Positions 1-9,782 of a stretch of 64,000 nucleotides of DNA are shown here, piece by piece; the stretch's first letter is position 1; each line of letters opens with the position of its first letter. The stretch spans positions 372,001 through 436,000 of the forward strand of contig NZ_FXYE01000001.1 of NCBI RefSeq assembly GCF_900184935.1, in the 5' to 3' direction. Both the position numbers and the translations under genes were made by a program. A model generated the notes under the pieces. That model was not told the origin of the DNA, did no database searches, and was given only the letters and a program-made list of their open reading frames with translations. The stretch is from Actibacterium lipolyticum. GTDB lineage: Bacteria > Pseudomonadota > Alphaproteobacteria > Rhodobacterales > Rhodobacteraceae.

Positions 1-2
1 TG

Positions 3-1922
3 CGTAACGCATCCACCCACGCGGCGGGTGTGGTGATCGGCGACCGGCCACTGGATGCGCTGGTGCCATTGTATCAGGATCCGCGGTCCGACATGCCAGC
101 GACCCAGTTCAACATGAAATGGGTGGAACAGGCCGGGCTGGTAAAGTTCGACTTTCTGGGCCTGAAAACGCTGACGGTTATTCAGGGCGCGCTGAACCTG
201 TTGAAACAGCGCGATATCGAATTTGATATCGGCCTGATCCCGCTGGACGACAAAAAGACCTACGACCTGTACGCCAGCGCTAAAACGGTTGCGGTGTTCC
301 AGGTTGAAAGTTCGGGCATGATGGACGCGCTGCGCCAGATGAAGCCCACCTGTATCGAAGATATCGTTGCGCTTGTGGCGCTGTATCGCCCCGGCCCGAT
401 GGAAAACATCCCGACCTATTGTCAGGTGAAGAACGGCCAGAAAGAGCGTGAATCCGTTCACCCGCTGATTGACCATATCCTTGAGGAAACCCAAGGCATC
501 ATCGTCTATCAGGAACAGGTGATGCAGATCGCGCAGGTCATGGCGGGCTATTCGCTTGGCGGCGCTGACCTGCTGCGCCGCGCGATGGGTAAGAAGATCA
601 AAGAGGCGATGGACGCCGAGCGCCCGAAATTCGAAAAAGGCGCGGGCGAAAACGGGGTTCCGGCCAAGAAAGCGTCCGAAGTTTTCGATCTTCTTGAAAA
701 ATTCGCCAACTACGGCTTCAACAAATCCCACGCGGCGGCCTATGCGGTGGTCAGCTATCAAACCGGGTATCTGAAGGCGAACTATCCGGTGGAATTCATG
801 GCCTCGGTCATGAATTGCGATATCCATCTGACCGACAAGCTGAACACCTATGCCGAAGAGGTGCGCCGCGGGCTGGATATCGAAATTATCCCACCTTGCG
901 TGAACCGTTCGGGCGCGGTGTTCGGGGTGAAGGACCAAAAGCTGGTCTATGGTCTTGGCGCGCTGAAAAACGTCGGCGCCGACGCGATGCGCCTGATCGA
1001 AGAGGGGCGCGGCGATAAACCCTTTGCCACGCTGTTTGATTTTGCCCGCCGGGTTGATCTGAAACGCATCGGCAAACGCCCGATGGAGATGCTGGCCCGC
1101 GCCGGTGCCTTCGATCAGCTTGACCCGAACCGCCGTCGGGTGTTCGACAGCCTTGACCCGCTGGTGAATTATTCCGCCGCGATCCATGAACAGCGTGCCT
1201 CGAACCAGGTGTCCCTGTTTGGCGAGGCGGGCGACGATTTGCCCGAACCGCGCCTTTCCCCGGTCGGCGATTGGCTGCCTAACGAACGCTTGGCCGAAGA
1301 ACACAAGGCAATCGGTTTCTACCTGTCTGGCCATCCGTTGGATGACTACATGGCGGCGCTAAAGCGCAAAAAGGTGATGACGTTAGTTGAAGTCACCGAA
1401 GCCGCCCGATCTGGCCCCACGATTGCAAAGATGGCCGGGGCGGTCGCTGGGAAACAGGAACGCAAATCCGCCAAGGGCAACAGATTTGCCTTTGCTCAGC
1501 TGTCGGACCCGACCGGGCTTTACGAGGTTACGCTGTTTTCCGACGTGCTAGAGTCTTCGCGCGATCATCTGGAAACCGGGGCCAACGTCGTGCTGTCGGT
1601 TGAGGCGACGATGGAAAGCGAACAGTTGAAGCTGTTGGCCCGCGGGGTTCAGCCGATTGACAATGTCGTGGCTGACGCGGGTTCGATGGGTTTGAAAGTG
1701 TTCATCGATGATGGCTCTGCCGTGGCTGCCGTTGCGGGCGTACTTGAGCGTGCGAAAAACGAAAGCGGCATGCGCGGGCGCGGCCCGGTTCAGTTCTGTC
1801 TGATGGCACCTGACCTGCCGGGCGAGGTTGAGATCGCCTTAGCCGAGGATTTTCCCGTGAACCCGCAGATCAAGGGCGCAATCAAATCGCTGCCCGGCGT
1901 CATGATGGTCGAAGAGGTTTAG
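3..1922 (+). CDS. dnaE: DNA polymerase III subunit alpha, C-terminal part (5' end outside window)
   Basis: This is the catalytic subunit of the replicative polymerase. The reading frame is open from the first bases of the window, so the PHP domain and part of the palm lie upstream. The visible part begins in the palm with the VKFDFLGL motif, which in the family carries the third catalytic aspartate. It continues through the fingers (SLGGADLLRRAMGKK, NYGFNKSHAAAYA) and the helix-hairpin-helix region, and ends with an OB-fold (about residues 480-560 of the visible part, GAVAGKQERKSAKGN). About 640 residues are seen, consistent with roughly half of a normal DnaE. The gene ends in TAG and is followed by 76 bases before an unrelated permease. 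Identification is secure; only the start is missing. Confidence 0.97.
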   Translation, partial: RNASTHAAGVVIGDRPLDALVPLYQDPRSDMPATQFNMKWVEQAGLVKFDFLGLKTLTVIQGALNLLKQRDIEFDIGLIPLDDKKTYDLYASAKTVAVFQVESSGMMDALRQMKPTCIEDIVALVALYRPGPMENIPTYCQVKNGQKERESVHPLIDHILEETQGIIVYQEQVMQIAQVMAGYSLGGADLLRRAMGKKIKEAMDAERPKFEKGAGENGVPAKKASEVFDLLEKFANYGFNKSHAAAYAVVSYQTGYLKANYPVEFMASVMNCDIHLTDKLNTYAEEVRRGLDIEIIPPCVNRSGAVFGVKDQKLVYGLGALKNVGADAMRLIEEGRGDKPFATLFDFARRVDLKRIGKRPMEMLARAGAFDQLDPNRRRVFDSLDPLVNYSAAIHEQRASNQVSLFGEAGDDLPEPRLSPVGDWLPNERLAEEHKAIGFYLSGHPLDDYMAALKRKKVMTLVEVTEAARSGPTIAKMAGAVAGKQERKSAKGNRFAFAQLSDPTGLYEVTLFSDVLESSRDHLETGANVVLSVEATMESEQLKLLARGVQPIDNVVADAGSMGLKVFIDDGSAVAAVAGVLERAKNESGMRGRGPVQFCLMAPDLPGEVEIALAEDFPVNPQIKGAIKSLPGVMMVEEV

Positions 1923-1998
1923 CAAACTCCACTTGTCTTTTCCCGATTTCAGGCGCTTCCATTAACGGTAAATCGTCAGTGAAAGGCTGAGTCGTCCG

Positions 1999-2763
1999 GT
2001 GGAAGAGTTTCTGTTTTTCGTTCTGGTCGGTTTTATCGCCCAGCTGTCAGATGGCGCGCTGGGCATGGGATTTGGAGTGATCTCGTCTTCCATGCTGTTG
2101 GCGCAAGGAACGCCTCCGGCTTTGGTGTCTGCGACGGTGAATGCAGCAAAGATCCCGAATGGGTCGGTTGCGGCGTTCTCGCATCATCTGAACGGGAATA
2201 TCGATTGGCGGCTTGCGCGCAAGCTGGCCATTTTCGGTGCGATTGGCGGCGTGGTAGGCGCGCTGCTTTTGTCCAACCTGAAGGGGCGTTTTTTGCACCT
2301 GATGATCGGCATCTACCTTGTGCTGATCGGCGCGTTGATCATCCGCCGTGCGCTTAGGGGTATTACACCCAGAAAACTTAAGGGCCGGGCCTTGAACCTG
2401 GTTGGTGGGGCAGGCGGCCTGATCGAAGGTATCGGCGGAAGCTGGGGGCCGATTGTTGCGCCCGCGTTGCTGGGCGGGGGGGTGTTGCCACGCAAAGCCA
2501 TCGGCAGTTCCGCGTTCGGGGAATTCATCGTGTCAATTGCCGTGGTTTGCGTGCTGACAGCCACGTTTTTCGGCGGCCTATGGGGCGACAAAAGCGACAT
2601 TGCTGGCGCGGTGGCCCCAATTGCGGGGCTTATCGTCGGTGGTATCCCCGCAGCATTCATCGGCGGGTATTTGGCGCGACGCGTTCCCAAAAAGCCACTG
2701 TCCGTGGCGATCGGTATTCTGGCGTTTTCGATTGGCGTTCAGCGATTGGTTATCGCCTTTTAA
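1999..2763 (+). CDS. TauE/SafE-family membrane permease
   Basis: A 254-residue, strongly hydrophobic protein with about eight membrane segments and the glycine-rich repeats of the TauE/SafE (DUF81) family (GALGMGFGVISSS near the start, GGAGGLIEGIGGSWGP in the middle). Members export sulfite, sulfoacetate or other small organic anions across the inner membrane; substrate cannot be read from sequence. GTG is taken as the start because the family N-terminus (short polar stretch, then helix 1) fits it, although the upstream Shine-Dalgarno match is weak. It stands alone, 3 bases from the convergent slyX gene. Confidence 0.85.
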   Translation: MEEFLFFVLVGFIAQLSDGALGMGFGVISSSMLLAQGTPPALVSATVNAAKIPNGSVAAFSHHLNGNIDWRLARKLAIFGAIGGVVGALLLSNLKGRFLHLMIGIYLVLIGALIIRRALRGITPRKLKGRALNLVGGAGGLIEGIGGSWGPIVAPALLGGGVLPRKAIGSSAFGEFIVSIAVVCVLTATFFGGLWGDKSDIAGAVAPIAGLIVGGIPAAFIGGYLARRVPKKPLSVAIGILAFSIGVQRLVIAF

Positions 2764-2766
2764 GGC

Positions 2767-2976
2767 CTACCAATGCGGTGGTTTCTGATCGGCAAGCGGG
2801 ACGGTTCCGCCTGCGTCATATTCCCGCTCTGCCTCGCGTTCCATCAACATACGCACGCGGTTCGTTAGCAACGCAATCTCATTCGCTTGCGTGGCAACGA
2901 TGTCTGAAAGGTCGTCTACCGCAGCAGTAAGATGCGCGATGCGTTCTTCCATTTTGGTTGTGCTGTCGTCGCTCAT
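2767..2976 (-). CDS. slyX: SlyX family protein
   Basis: A 69-residue protein with the SlyX pattern. An N-terminal heptad-rich helix (EERIAHLTAAVDDLSDIV...ALLTNRVRMLME) should form a short coiled coil, and the C-terminus ends in the family signature of prolines and paired histidine/tryptophan (KPPHW). The function of SlyX is not established. The gene is convergent with the TauE/SafE permease (3 bases between stops) and divergent from hisS. Confidence 0.85.
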   Translation of the reverse strand: MSDDSTTKMEERIAHLTAAVDDLSDIVATQANEIALLTNRVRMLMEREAEREYDAGGTVPLADQKPPHW

Positions 2977-3098
2977 TGGCCACTCCGGTGCGTGAAGGTG
3001 TTACATTCATTTCATATCGGTAAGGGGCGGTCCACCTTGCCCCTTGCCCCCCCATCCGCTATGCCCCGCGCGAACCCATTTCAAGGGACGATTGAACG

Positions 3099-4595
3099 AT
3101 GGCCAAGGATAAGAAACCCCGGCGCCCCAAGGCAGAGACGCCAAAAGGCTTCCGCGACTATTTCGGTATGGACGTGATCGAGCGTAAGGCGATGCTCGAT
3201 ACGATTGCCGAAGTATACCATCGTTACGGGTTTGACCCGCTGGAAACTTCGGCCGTTGAAACGGTCGAGGCGTTGGGAAAATACCTTCCGGATGTAGATC
3301 GCCCCAATGCAGGCGTCTTTGCTTGGCAAGAAGAAGACGGCGATTGGCTGGCCCTGCGGTATGACATGACGGCACCGTTGGCGCGTGTCGCGGCGCAGTT
3401 CCGCAATGACCTGCCCAGCCCATACCGCCGGTTCACGATGGGCCCGGTTTGGCGCAACGAAAAGCCCGGCCCGGGCCGGTTCCGTCAGTTTTATCAGTGC
3501 GATGCCGATACGGTTGGCAGTGGCTCGGTCGCTGCTGACGCGGAAATCTGCGCTATGCTGTCTGATACGTTGGAGGCCGTGGGCATTCCGCGCGGCGATT
3601 ACATCGTGCGCGTGAATAACCGTAAGGTTCTGAACGGCGTGATGGAGGTTGCAGGCGTTCTGGACCCATCCGACCCCGAAAAATTCGAACACGAACGCGG
3701 CATTGTTCTGCGTGCGATCGACAAACTTGACCGCCTTGGCCCGCAGGGTGTGCGCGCATTGCTGGGCGAAGGTCGCAAGGACGAAAGCGGTGATTTCACC
3801 GATGGTGCTGGGCTAAGCGAAGCACAGGCCGATATCGTTATGGGCTTCATGGAAGCCAAGCGTGACACAGGCGCCGAAACCTGCGCCCGTCTGCGTGAAC
3901 TGGTCGAAGGATCGGTTGTGGGTGGCGAAGGCGTGACTGAGCTTGAAACCATTGCCGAACTTCTGGACGCGCAGGGTTACAGCGCCGACCGGATCGAAAT
4001 TGATCCTTCGGTCGTTCGCGGCCTCGGCTATTACACCGGCCCGGTTTACGAGGCTGAACTGACGTTCGAGATCAAGGATGAAAAAGGCCGTCCGCGTCAG
4101 TTTGGTTCTGTTGCTGGCGGTGGCCGCTATGACGATCTGGTCAAGCGTTTCACCGGGCAGGCCGTTCCGGCGACGGGTGTTTCCATTGGCGTTGACCGCC
4201 TGCTGGCCGCGCTGCGCGCCAAGGGGCGGAGCGGCGGCGTTGAACAGGGCCCCGTGGTTGTCACCGTGATGGATCGTGACCGCATGGCCGACTATCAAGC
4301 GATGGTGGGTGAACTACGTGCCGCTGGCATCCGGGCAGAGGTGTATTTGGGTAACCCCAAAAACTTCGGCAACCAGTTGAAATATGCGGACAAACGGAAC
4401 TCTCCGGTCGCGATTATTCAGGGTGGCGATGAAAAGGATCGCGGCGTGGTGCAGGTGAAAGACCTGTATCTGGGTGCTAAGATCGCAGAAAGCGCCAGCC
4501 TTGAAGAATGGAAATCGCAGCCCGCGCAATACGAAGTGCCGCGCGACGATCTGATCGCCGCTGTGCGCAAGATCATTGATGGGGCGGAGGGCTGA
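3099..4595 (+). CDS. hisS: Histidine--tRNA ligase
   Basis: Class II aminoacyl-tRNA synthetase that charges tRNA-His. Motif 2 is visible ([17 protein letters not shown], about residues 112-128), as are the histidine-specific motif ([13 protein letters not shown], about 306-318) and motif 3 ([13 protein letters not shown], about 362-374). A C-terminal anticodon-binding domain follows (VVVTVMDRD onward). At 498 residues it is longer than the roughly 420-residue enterobacterial enzyme, as expected for alphaproteobacterial forms with an insertion between motifs 2 and 3. It starts with ATG about 10 bases after a GGGACG purine stretch. It is followed after 2 bases by hisZ, forming the hisS-hisZ-hisG operon typical of Rhodobacterales. 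Confidence 0.97.
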   Translation: MAKDKKPRRPKAETPKGFRDYFGMDVIERKAMLDTIAEVYHRYGFDPLETSAVETVEALGKYLPDVDRPNAGVFAWQEEDGDWLALRYDMTAPLARVAAQFRNDLPSPYRRFTMGPVWRNEKPGPGRFRQFYQCDADTVGSGSVAADAEICAMLSDTLEAVGIPRGDYIVRVNNRKVLNGVMEVAGVLDPSDPEKFEHERGIVLRAIDKLDRLGPQGVRALLGEGRKDESGDFTDGAGLSEAQADIVMGFMEAKRDTGAETCARLRELVEGSVVGGEGVTELETIAELLDAQGYSADRIEIDPSVVRGLGYYTGPVYEAELTFEIKDEKGRPRQFGSVAGGGRYDDLVKRFTGQAVPATGVSIGVDRLLAALRAKGRSGGVEQGPVVVTVMDRDRMADYQAMVGELRAAGIRAEVYLGNPKNFGNQLKYADKRNSPVAIIQGGDEKDRGVVQVKDLYLGAKIAESASLEEWKSQPAQYEVPRDDLIAAVRKIIDGAEG

Positions 4596-4597
4596 AC

Positions 4598-5704
4598 ATG
4601 GCCTCTAAATCCGCGATCCGCGCAGAGGCGGCCCGCTTGTTTGATCGGTTCCAAGCCGCCGGAGCCCAACCGGTAGAGGCATCGGTTCTGCAATCTGCGG
4701 ACACGTTGTTAGACCTATACGGCGAAGACATCCGTTCGCGCGCCTATGTCACCGCCGACCCGTTGCAGGGCGAAATGATGCTGCGCCCGGATTTCACGGT
4801 TCCGGTCGTTCAGATGCACATGTCCGATGGCGCCGAACCCGCGCGCTATACCTATATGGGCGAGGTGTTTCGTAAGCAGGAACATGACGATGGCCGCCCG
4901 TCCGAATATTTTCAGGTCGGGTACGAGGTGTTCGACCGCGAAGACCCCGAAGCTGCCGACGCCGAGGTGTTCGCGCTGTTTGCCGATGTGCTGTCACCGC
5001 TGGGCCTGCGTGCCGCGACAGGCGACATTGGCATTCTGTTGGCCGCGGTCGATGGGTTGAACACATCTGATCGCCGCAAAGCTGCGTTGAAGCGCCACCT
5101 GTGGCGCCCGCGCCGTTTCCGCACGTTGTTGGACCGGTTCGGCGGGCGCACGTCCATGCCGGAAACGCGGGCTCGGTTGTTGAAGACGGTTAAGAAGGTC
5201 GGTGTTGACGGCGTGCTTGATCAAGCCGGCGCTGAAATCGGGCTGCGGGATCGCAGCGAAGTTGCCAAACGCATCACCGCCTTGGAAGAAGACGCCGCAA
5301 CGCCGCCAATCGCGGCGGGCGAGGTCGATATTCTGGACCACATTCTAAGCCTGCGCGAAAAATCGCCCAATGCGTTGGAAAACCTGCGCGATATCGCGGT
5401 GGACCTGCCTAATATAAGCGGTGCGGTTCAGCGGTTGGAACGCCGACTGGACGCGCTTTCGGCCAAGGGCGTCGATGTTTCCAAGTTGGATTTCGAAGCC
5501 AGCTATGGCCGCACCACGATGGAATATTACGACGGCTTCGTCTTCGGTTTCTACGCCGAGTCGCGCCCCGATCTGCCACCACTTGCATCCGGTGGGCGCT
5601 ATGATGCGCTGACCCGCGTTCTGGGGCAGGGGCGTTCTATTCCGGCTGTGGGGGGCGTCATTCGCCCGGCGCAGGTGTTGACCCTGACGGAGGGCAAGCA
5701 ATGA
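4598..5704 (+). CDS. hisZ: ATP phosphoribosyltransferase regulatory subunit
   Basis: HisZ is a catalytically inactive paralogue of histidyl-tRNA synthetase. It assembles with short HisG to make the active, histidine-inhibited first enzyme of histidine synthesis. The 368-residue protein keeps the class II core: a degenerate motif 2 region (YTYMGEVFRKQEHDDG, about residues 85-100) and a C-terminal GGRYDALTRVLG motif near residue 330. It lacks the anticodon-binding domain found in the preceding hisS product. The start lies 2 bases after the hisS stop, and the end overlaps hisG by 4 bases (ATGA), so translation is probably coupled. Confidence 0.95.
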   Translation: MASKSAIRAEAARLFDRFQAAGAQPVEASVLQSADTLLDLYGEDIRSRAYVTADPLQGEMMLRPDFTVPVVQMHMSDGAEPARYTYMGEVFRKQEHDDGRPSEYFQVGYEVFDREDPEAADAEVFALFADVLSPLGLRAATGDIGILLAAVDGLNTSDRRKAALKRHLWRPRRFRTLLDRFGGRTSMPETRARLLKTVKKVGVDGVLDQAGAEIGLRDRSEVAKRITALEEDAATPPIAAGEVDILDHILSLREKSPNALENLRDIAVDLPNISGAVQRLERRLDALSAKGVDVSKLDFEASYGRTTMEYYDGFVFGFYAESRPDLPPLASGGRYDALTRVLGQGRSIPAVGGVIRPAQVLTLTEGKQ

Positions 5705-6399
5705 CCCTGAAACTGGGTGTGCCGTCCAAGGGGCGGTTGATGGAAAAGACCTTCGACTGGTTCGCAGAGCGGGGCGTAACGCTGCGCCGCACGGGCAACG
5801 AACGCGAATACGCGGGCGCGGTTGACGGGCTGGATGGGGTTGAACTGGTGCTGCTATCGGCGGGTGAAATTCCGCGCGAATTGGCGGCGGGGCGCATCCA
5901 GCTTGGCGTTACGGGGTCGGACCTTGTGCGCGAAAAGATCGCCGACTGGGAAAACAAAATGCGCGAGCTGGAGCCGATGGGCTTTGGCCACGCGGACCTG
6001 ATCATTGCGGTTCCTAAATGCTGGGCCGATGTTGAAACGCTGGACGATCTGGATGCGGCTGCGGCGGCGTTCCGGTCCGAACACGGTTTCCGCTTGCGGA
6101 TTGCTACGAAATACCACCGTTTGGTGCGTGAATTCCTGCGCGAAGCAGGTGTTGCGGATTACCAGCTGGTCGATAGCCAAGGCGCGACCGAAGGCACGGT
6201 GAAAAACCTAACGGCCGAGGCCGTGGCCGACATCACCTCAACCGGGGACACGCTGCGCGCGAACCACCTGAAAATCCTGACAGATGGCAGCGTTCATAAA
6301 AGTCAGGCCACCCTGTTCCGCAGCCGCCGTGCAGACTGGACCGATGAGATGCGGGCAGATTTCATGGCGCTTGCGCGCAAGCTGGGCCTAGAAGACTAA
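5701..6399 (+). CDS. hisG: ATP phosphoribosyltransferase, short form catalytic subunit
   Basis: Condenses ATP with PRPP in the first step of histidine biosynthesis. At 232 residues this is the short form, which lacks the C-terminal regulatory ACT-like domain and depends on HisZ, encoded immediately upstream with a 4-base overlap. Visible signatures are the N-terminal KLGVPSKGRL and the PRPP-binding loop DITSTGDTLRANHLK near residues 179-193. Its TAA stop overlaps the stop codon of the convergent DUF1489 gene, so the two transcripts run into each other. Confidence 0.97.
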   Translation: MTLKLGVPSKGRLMEKTFDWFAERGVTLRRTGNEREYAGAVDGLDGVELVLLSAGEIPRELAAGRIQLGVTGSDLVREKIADWENKMRELEPMGFGHADLIIAVPKCWADVETLDDLDAAAAAFRSEHGFRLRIATKYHRLVREFLREAGVADYQLVDSQGATEGTVKNLTAEAVADITSTGDTLRANHLKILTDGSVHKSQATLFRSRRADWTDEMRADFMALARKLGLED

Positions 6400-6833
6400 C
6401 GAACGCCGATTTCGGCAAGGGCCGCCATAAGGCTTGGTGGTAGGTCTTCGTTGCGCTTGCGCCCTTCGGGCAGGTCTTGGGGGCTGTCTTCGGGTTTTAG
6501 ATAGCGCCAGCCCTGAAAGGGGCGGCGCGGTACGGCCTCTGTGCGGATCACGTTGGGTTCCAACACAATACCGCAGCGCCGGATGCCATCGTCGCCATGC
6601 ACTTCGTCCAGACGCAAAACCCGCTGGCGGGCCAGAATCACCCCTTTGAAAACCCAATAAAGCGAACCACCGCTTAGAAGCTCATCAGATTTTTTCGGCC
6701 ACATGCGTGTCACGTGCTGTGTCAACGCGTTGGGATTTAGGGCGCGGCGTTGCTGTTGCCAATGCTCCAAATCCTCAACCTTTTCGGCGCCAACGCAAAG
6801 TTTCACGAGGTTGATATGCTTCTGTTCGACCAT
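6396..6833 (-). CDS. DUF1489 family protein
   Basis: A 145-residue protein of the alphaproteobacterial DUF1489 family, recognised from the HINLVKLCVGAEKVEDL start and the conserved VTRMWPKKSDELL...GSLYWVFKG core. No function is established. The chosen ATG puts the conserved block at residue 5; an in-frame ATG 12 codons upstream (6869) is an alternative. The stop codon (TAG read leftward at 6396-6398) shares two bases with the hisG TAA. It is divergent from nrdJ, with about 110 bases between the two starts. Confidence 0.8.
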   Translation of the reverse strand: MVEQKHINLVKLCVGAEKVEDLEHWQQQRRALNPNALTQHVTRMWPKKSDELLSGGSLYWVFKGVILARQRVLRLDEVHGDDGIRRCGIVLEPNVIRTEAVPRRPFQGWRYLKPEDSPQDLPEGRKRNEDLPPSLMAALAEIGVR

Positions 6834-6941
6834 GCGCTGCAAGATAGAGTTGGCGGCGGCGAAGTCCATGCTAATTGTTGCGCCCACCCACCTGAATGCG
6901 TATTGTGAAAAACCTTCCCGCCTGACCAAGGACACCGCCGT

Positions 6942-9425
6942 ATGAGCCGCTTTTCCGCCCCGATCGCAGAACAAATCTGGGACATGAAATATCGTCTGAA
7001 AGAGGCTGACGGCACGCCCCTTGATGTAACAGTAGAGGATTCGTGGCGCCGCATCGCCCGCGCCTTGGCCGAGGTGGAGCAAGAACCCAAACATTGGGAA
7101 GAAAAATTCTTCGACGCGCTGGAGGATTTCAAATACCTGCCGGCGGGCCGGATCACTGCGGGTGCTGGCACGGCGCGTTCCGTGACCCTGTTCAACTGCT
7201 TTGTCATGGGCACGGTCCCTGACAGTATGGGCGGCATTTTCGATATGCTGAAAGAGGCCGCACTGACCATGCAGCAGGGCGGTGGTATCGGCTATGATTT
7301 CAGCACGATCCGCCCCAAGGGCGCGGGTGTGAAGGGCGTGGCGGCCGATGCCTCTGGCCCGCTGTCATTCATGGATGTGTGGGACGCCATGTGTCGCACG
7401 ATCATGAGCGCAGGCAGCCGCCGTGGCGCGATGATGGCCACGATGCGCTGTGACCACCCCGATATCGAAGATTTCATCACGGCCAAGGAAGACCCGGCGC
7501 GCCTGCGAAACTTTAACGTGTCCGTCCTTGTGACTGATCCGTTCATGGAGGCCGTAAAGGCCGACGGCAGCTGGGATTTGGTGTTCGACGGCACGATCTA
7601 TCACACAGTTCAGGCGCGTGATCTGTGGAACAAGATCATGAACGGTACCTACAGCTATGCCGAGCCGGGCGTGATTTTCATCGACCGCATCAACCAGATG
7701 AACAACCTGTCTTATTGCGAAACCATCGCAGCGACGAACCCGTGCGGCGAACAGCCCCTGCCGCCCTATGGCGCGTGCCTTTTGGGTTCCATCAACCTTG
7801 CACGCCTGGTGAAAAACCCGTTCGACGCGATTTCGGAACTGGACGAAGCAGAACTGGACGATCTGGTCGCGACTGCGGTTCGGATGATGGACAACGTCGT
7901 CGATGCCTCGCGCTTCCCACTGCCCGCACAAGCCGAAGAGGCGAAGAACAAGCGCCGCATTGGCCTTGGCGTAACGGGGCTTGCCGATGCTTTGCTGATG
8001 GTCGGCTTGCGCTATGGTTCAGAGGAGGCGGCGCGTCAGACCGAGCGTTGGCTGCACCGGATCGCGCGCGCCGCGTATCTGGCGTCGGTGGACTTGGCGA
8101 AGGAAAAGGGCGCGTTCCCCTTGTTCGATGCCGACAAATACTTGGCCACAGGGCACATGTTGCAAATGGACGATGACGTGCGCGATGCGATCCGTGAACA
8201 CGGCATCCGCAATGCGTTGCTGACCTCTATCGCGCCTACGGGCACGATCTCTCTCTATGCTGGCAACGTCTCGTCCGGGATCGAGCCTGTGTTCGCCTAT
8301 GCCTATACCCGCAAAGTCCTGCAAAAGGATGGCACCCGCACTGAAGAAGAGGTTGTGGATTACGCCGTTCAGATGTGGCGCGAAAAGAACGGCGATGCCG
8401 AACTGCCCGACTATTTTGTGAACGCACAAACACTGGCCCCGCTGGATCACGTGCGTATGCAGGCGGCGGCGCAGAAATGGATCGACAGTTCGATCTCCAA
8501 AACCATCAACTGCCCCGAAGACATCAGCTTTGACGCGTTCAAAGACGTCTACATGGAGGCGTACGAGACCGGCTGTAAAGGCTGCACCACATATCGCCCG
8601 AATGACGTGACGGGCAGCGTGCTGAGCGTTTCGGAGAACGATGAAGAGACATTCGCCGGCAGATTGAGGCTAGCACGCAAAGGAACGGGTCTGACGCAGG
8701 AAGAGCTTGCTCGGAAACTCGGGATAACCAAATCGGCAATTTCCAACGCAGAGAACGGTATCGCGCAGAGCATGAGGAATCTTGCGAAATTGGCGGAGGT
8801 TCTAGGCGTCCAGCCGGGTTGGTTGCAGTTTGGGTCAACTGCTCCTGAAGTCATGGCGAACTCGGGGTTGGAAAACACGATTCCTCACGGTGACGTGATC
8901 TATATGGCCGAACCGCTGGACCGCCCACAGGCCTTGGAAGGCAATACCTACAAGCTGAAATGGCCCGACAGCGAGCATGCGATCTACATCACGATCAACG
9001 ACGTGGTGATCAACGGCCACCGCCGCCCATTCGAAGTGTTCATCAACTCCAAGAACATGGAGCATTTCGCCTGGACGGTTGCGTTGACGCGCATGATCTC
9101 GGCCGTGTTCCGTCGCGGGGGCGATGTGTCTTTCGTTGTGGAAGAGTTGAAAGCCGTTTTCGACCCGCGCGGTGGTGCTTGGATGCAGGGCAAATACATC
9201 CCTTCGATCCTCGCGGCGATCGGCGGTGTCATCGAACGCCACCTTGTGACCATCGGCTTTATCGAAGGCGAAGGCATGGGTCTGAAGACGGACCCACAGG
9301 CCGAAGCCATGGCCGTGGGGGAGCGCCCCAAAGGCAAAGCATGCCCAAGCTGCGGACAGTTCGACATGCGCATGGTCGAAGGATGCATGACCTGCATGAG
9401 CTGCGGCCACTCGAAGTGTGGTTAG
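6942..9425 (+). CDS. nrdJ: Adenosylcobalamin-dependent (class II) ribonucleotide reductase with an inserted XRE-type HTH domain
   Basis: Reduces ribonucleotides to deoxyribonucleotides using a B12-derived thiyl radical, without oxygen. In the 827-residue protein the alpha-barrel is clear. An FNCFVMG cysteine lies near residue 85, the catalytic loop NPCGE is at residues 266-270, and GLGVTGLADALL and the conserved SIAPTGTISL follow. A TSCPD-type domain (about 655-770) and a C-terminal cysteine-rich tail (CPSCG...CMTCMSCGHSKCG), likely the redox shuttle, complete it. Between the barrel (ends TYRPNDVTGSVL) and the resumption at HGDVIYMAEPLDRP lies a typical Cro/C1 helix-turn-helix (about residues 570-632, LTQEELARKLGITKSAISNAENG). 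The frame is intact through the insert, but its codon use is visibly less GC-rich at third positions than the flanks. The enzyme call is secure; the role of the HTH is unknown. Confidence 0.95.
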   Translation: MSRFSAPIAEQIWDMKYRLKEADGTPLDVTVEDSWRRIARALAEVEQEPKHWEEKFFDALEDFKYLPAGRITAGAGTARSVTLFNCFVMGTVPDSMGGIFDMLKEAALTMQQGGGIGYDFSTIRPKGAGVKGVAADASGPLSFMDVWDAMCRTIMSAGSRRGAMMATMRCDHPDIEDFITAKEDPARLRNFNVSVLVTDPFMEAVKADGSWDLVFDGTIYHTVQARDLWNKIMNGTYSYAEPGVIFIDRINQMNNLSYCETIAATNPCGEQPLPPYGACLLGSINLARLVKNPFDAISELDEAELDDLVATAVRMMDNVVDASRFPLPAQAEEAKNKRRIGLGVTGLADALLMVGLRYGSEEAARQTERWLHRIARAAYLASVDLAKEKGAFPLFDADKYLATGHMLQMDDDVRDAIREHGIRNALLTSIAPTGTISLYAGNVSSGIEPVFAYAYTRKVLQKDGTRTEEEVVDYAVQMWREKNGDAELPDYFVNAQTLAPLDHVRMQAAAQKWIDSSISKTINCPEDISFDAFKDVYMEAYETGCKGCTTYRPNDVTGSVLSVSENDEETFAGRLRLARKGTGLTQEELARKLGITKSAISNAENGIAQSMRNLAKLAEVLGVQPGWLQFGSTAPEVMANSGLENTIPHGDVIYMAEPLDRPQALEGNTYKLKWPDSEHAIYITINDVVINGHRRPFEVFINSKNMEHFAWTVALTRMISAVFRRGGDVSFVVEELKAVFDPRGGAWMQGKYIPSILAAIGGVIERHLVTIGFIEGEGMGLKTDPQAEAMAVGERPKGKACPSCGQFDMRMVEGCMTCMSCGHSKCG

Positions 9426-9590
9426 GTGTTGATGTTCCCCGTTGTGGATGCCCCCATAGTCTTGCCATTTTGACCCTGAAAACTGCCATTCTGGTCTGAT
9501 AAAACTGCCATCGTCCATTTTGGCTTGCTGGAACGCAATTTCTTTCCTAGCTCCAAGGGGCTTGGGTACTCAGAGTTGGCCACGATCAGA

Positions 9591-9779
9591 ATGGCGCATT
9601 GGTATACGGCGGATACCCACTTTGGGCACGAAAACATCATTACGTTCTGCAACAGGCCCTTCGCTAATACTGACGACATGGATGCAACCATGCTCAAGAA
9701 CCTCGCAGATCGTGTGGGGCCGGATGACGAACTGTGGATCATCGGCGACTTCGCCTTTGGTCGAAAAGCAAAAGTGTAG
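9591..9779 (+). pseudogene. Metallophosphoesterase fragment (5' part), cut by an IS481 element
   Basis: The first 60 or so codons encode the start of a calcineurin-like phosphoesterase. The metal-binding DTHFGHENI motif (DxHxxH) is at residues 8-16 and a GDF motif is near residue 56. The frame ends at a TAG exactly where the IS481-family element begins, so the remaining metal-binding motifs and most of the domain are missing. The rest of the gene is not found on the far side of the element, where IS3 sequence lies instead. A non-functional remnant is the best reading. Confidence 0.75.
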
Positions 9780-9782
9780 ATA

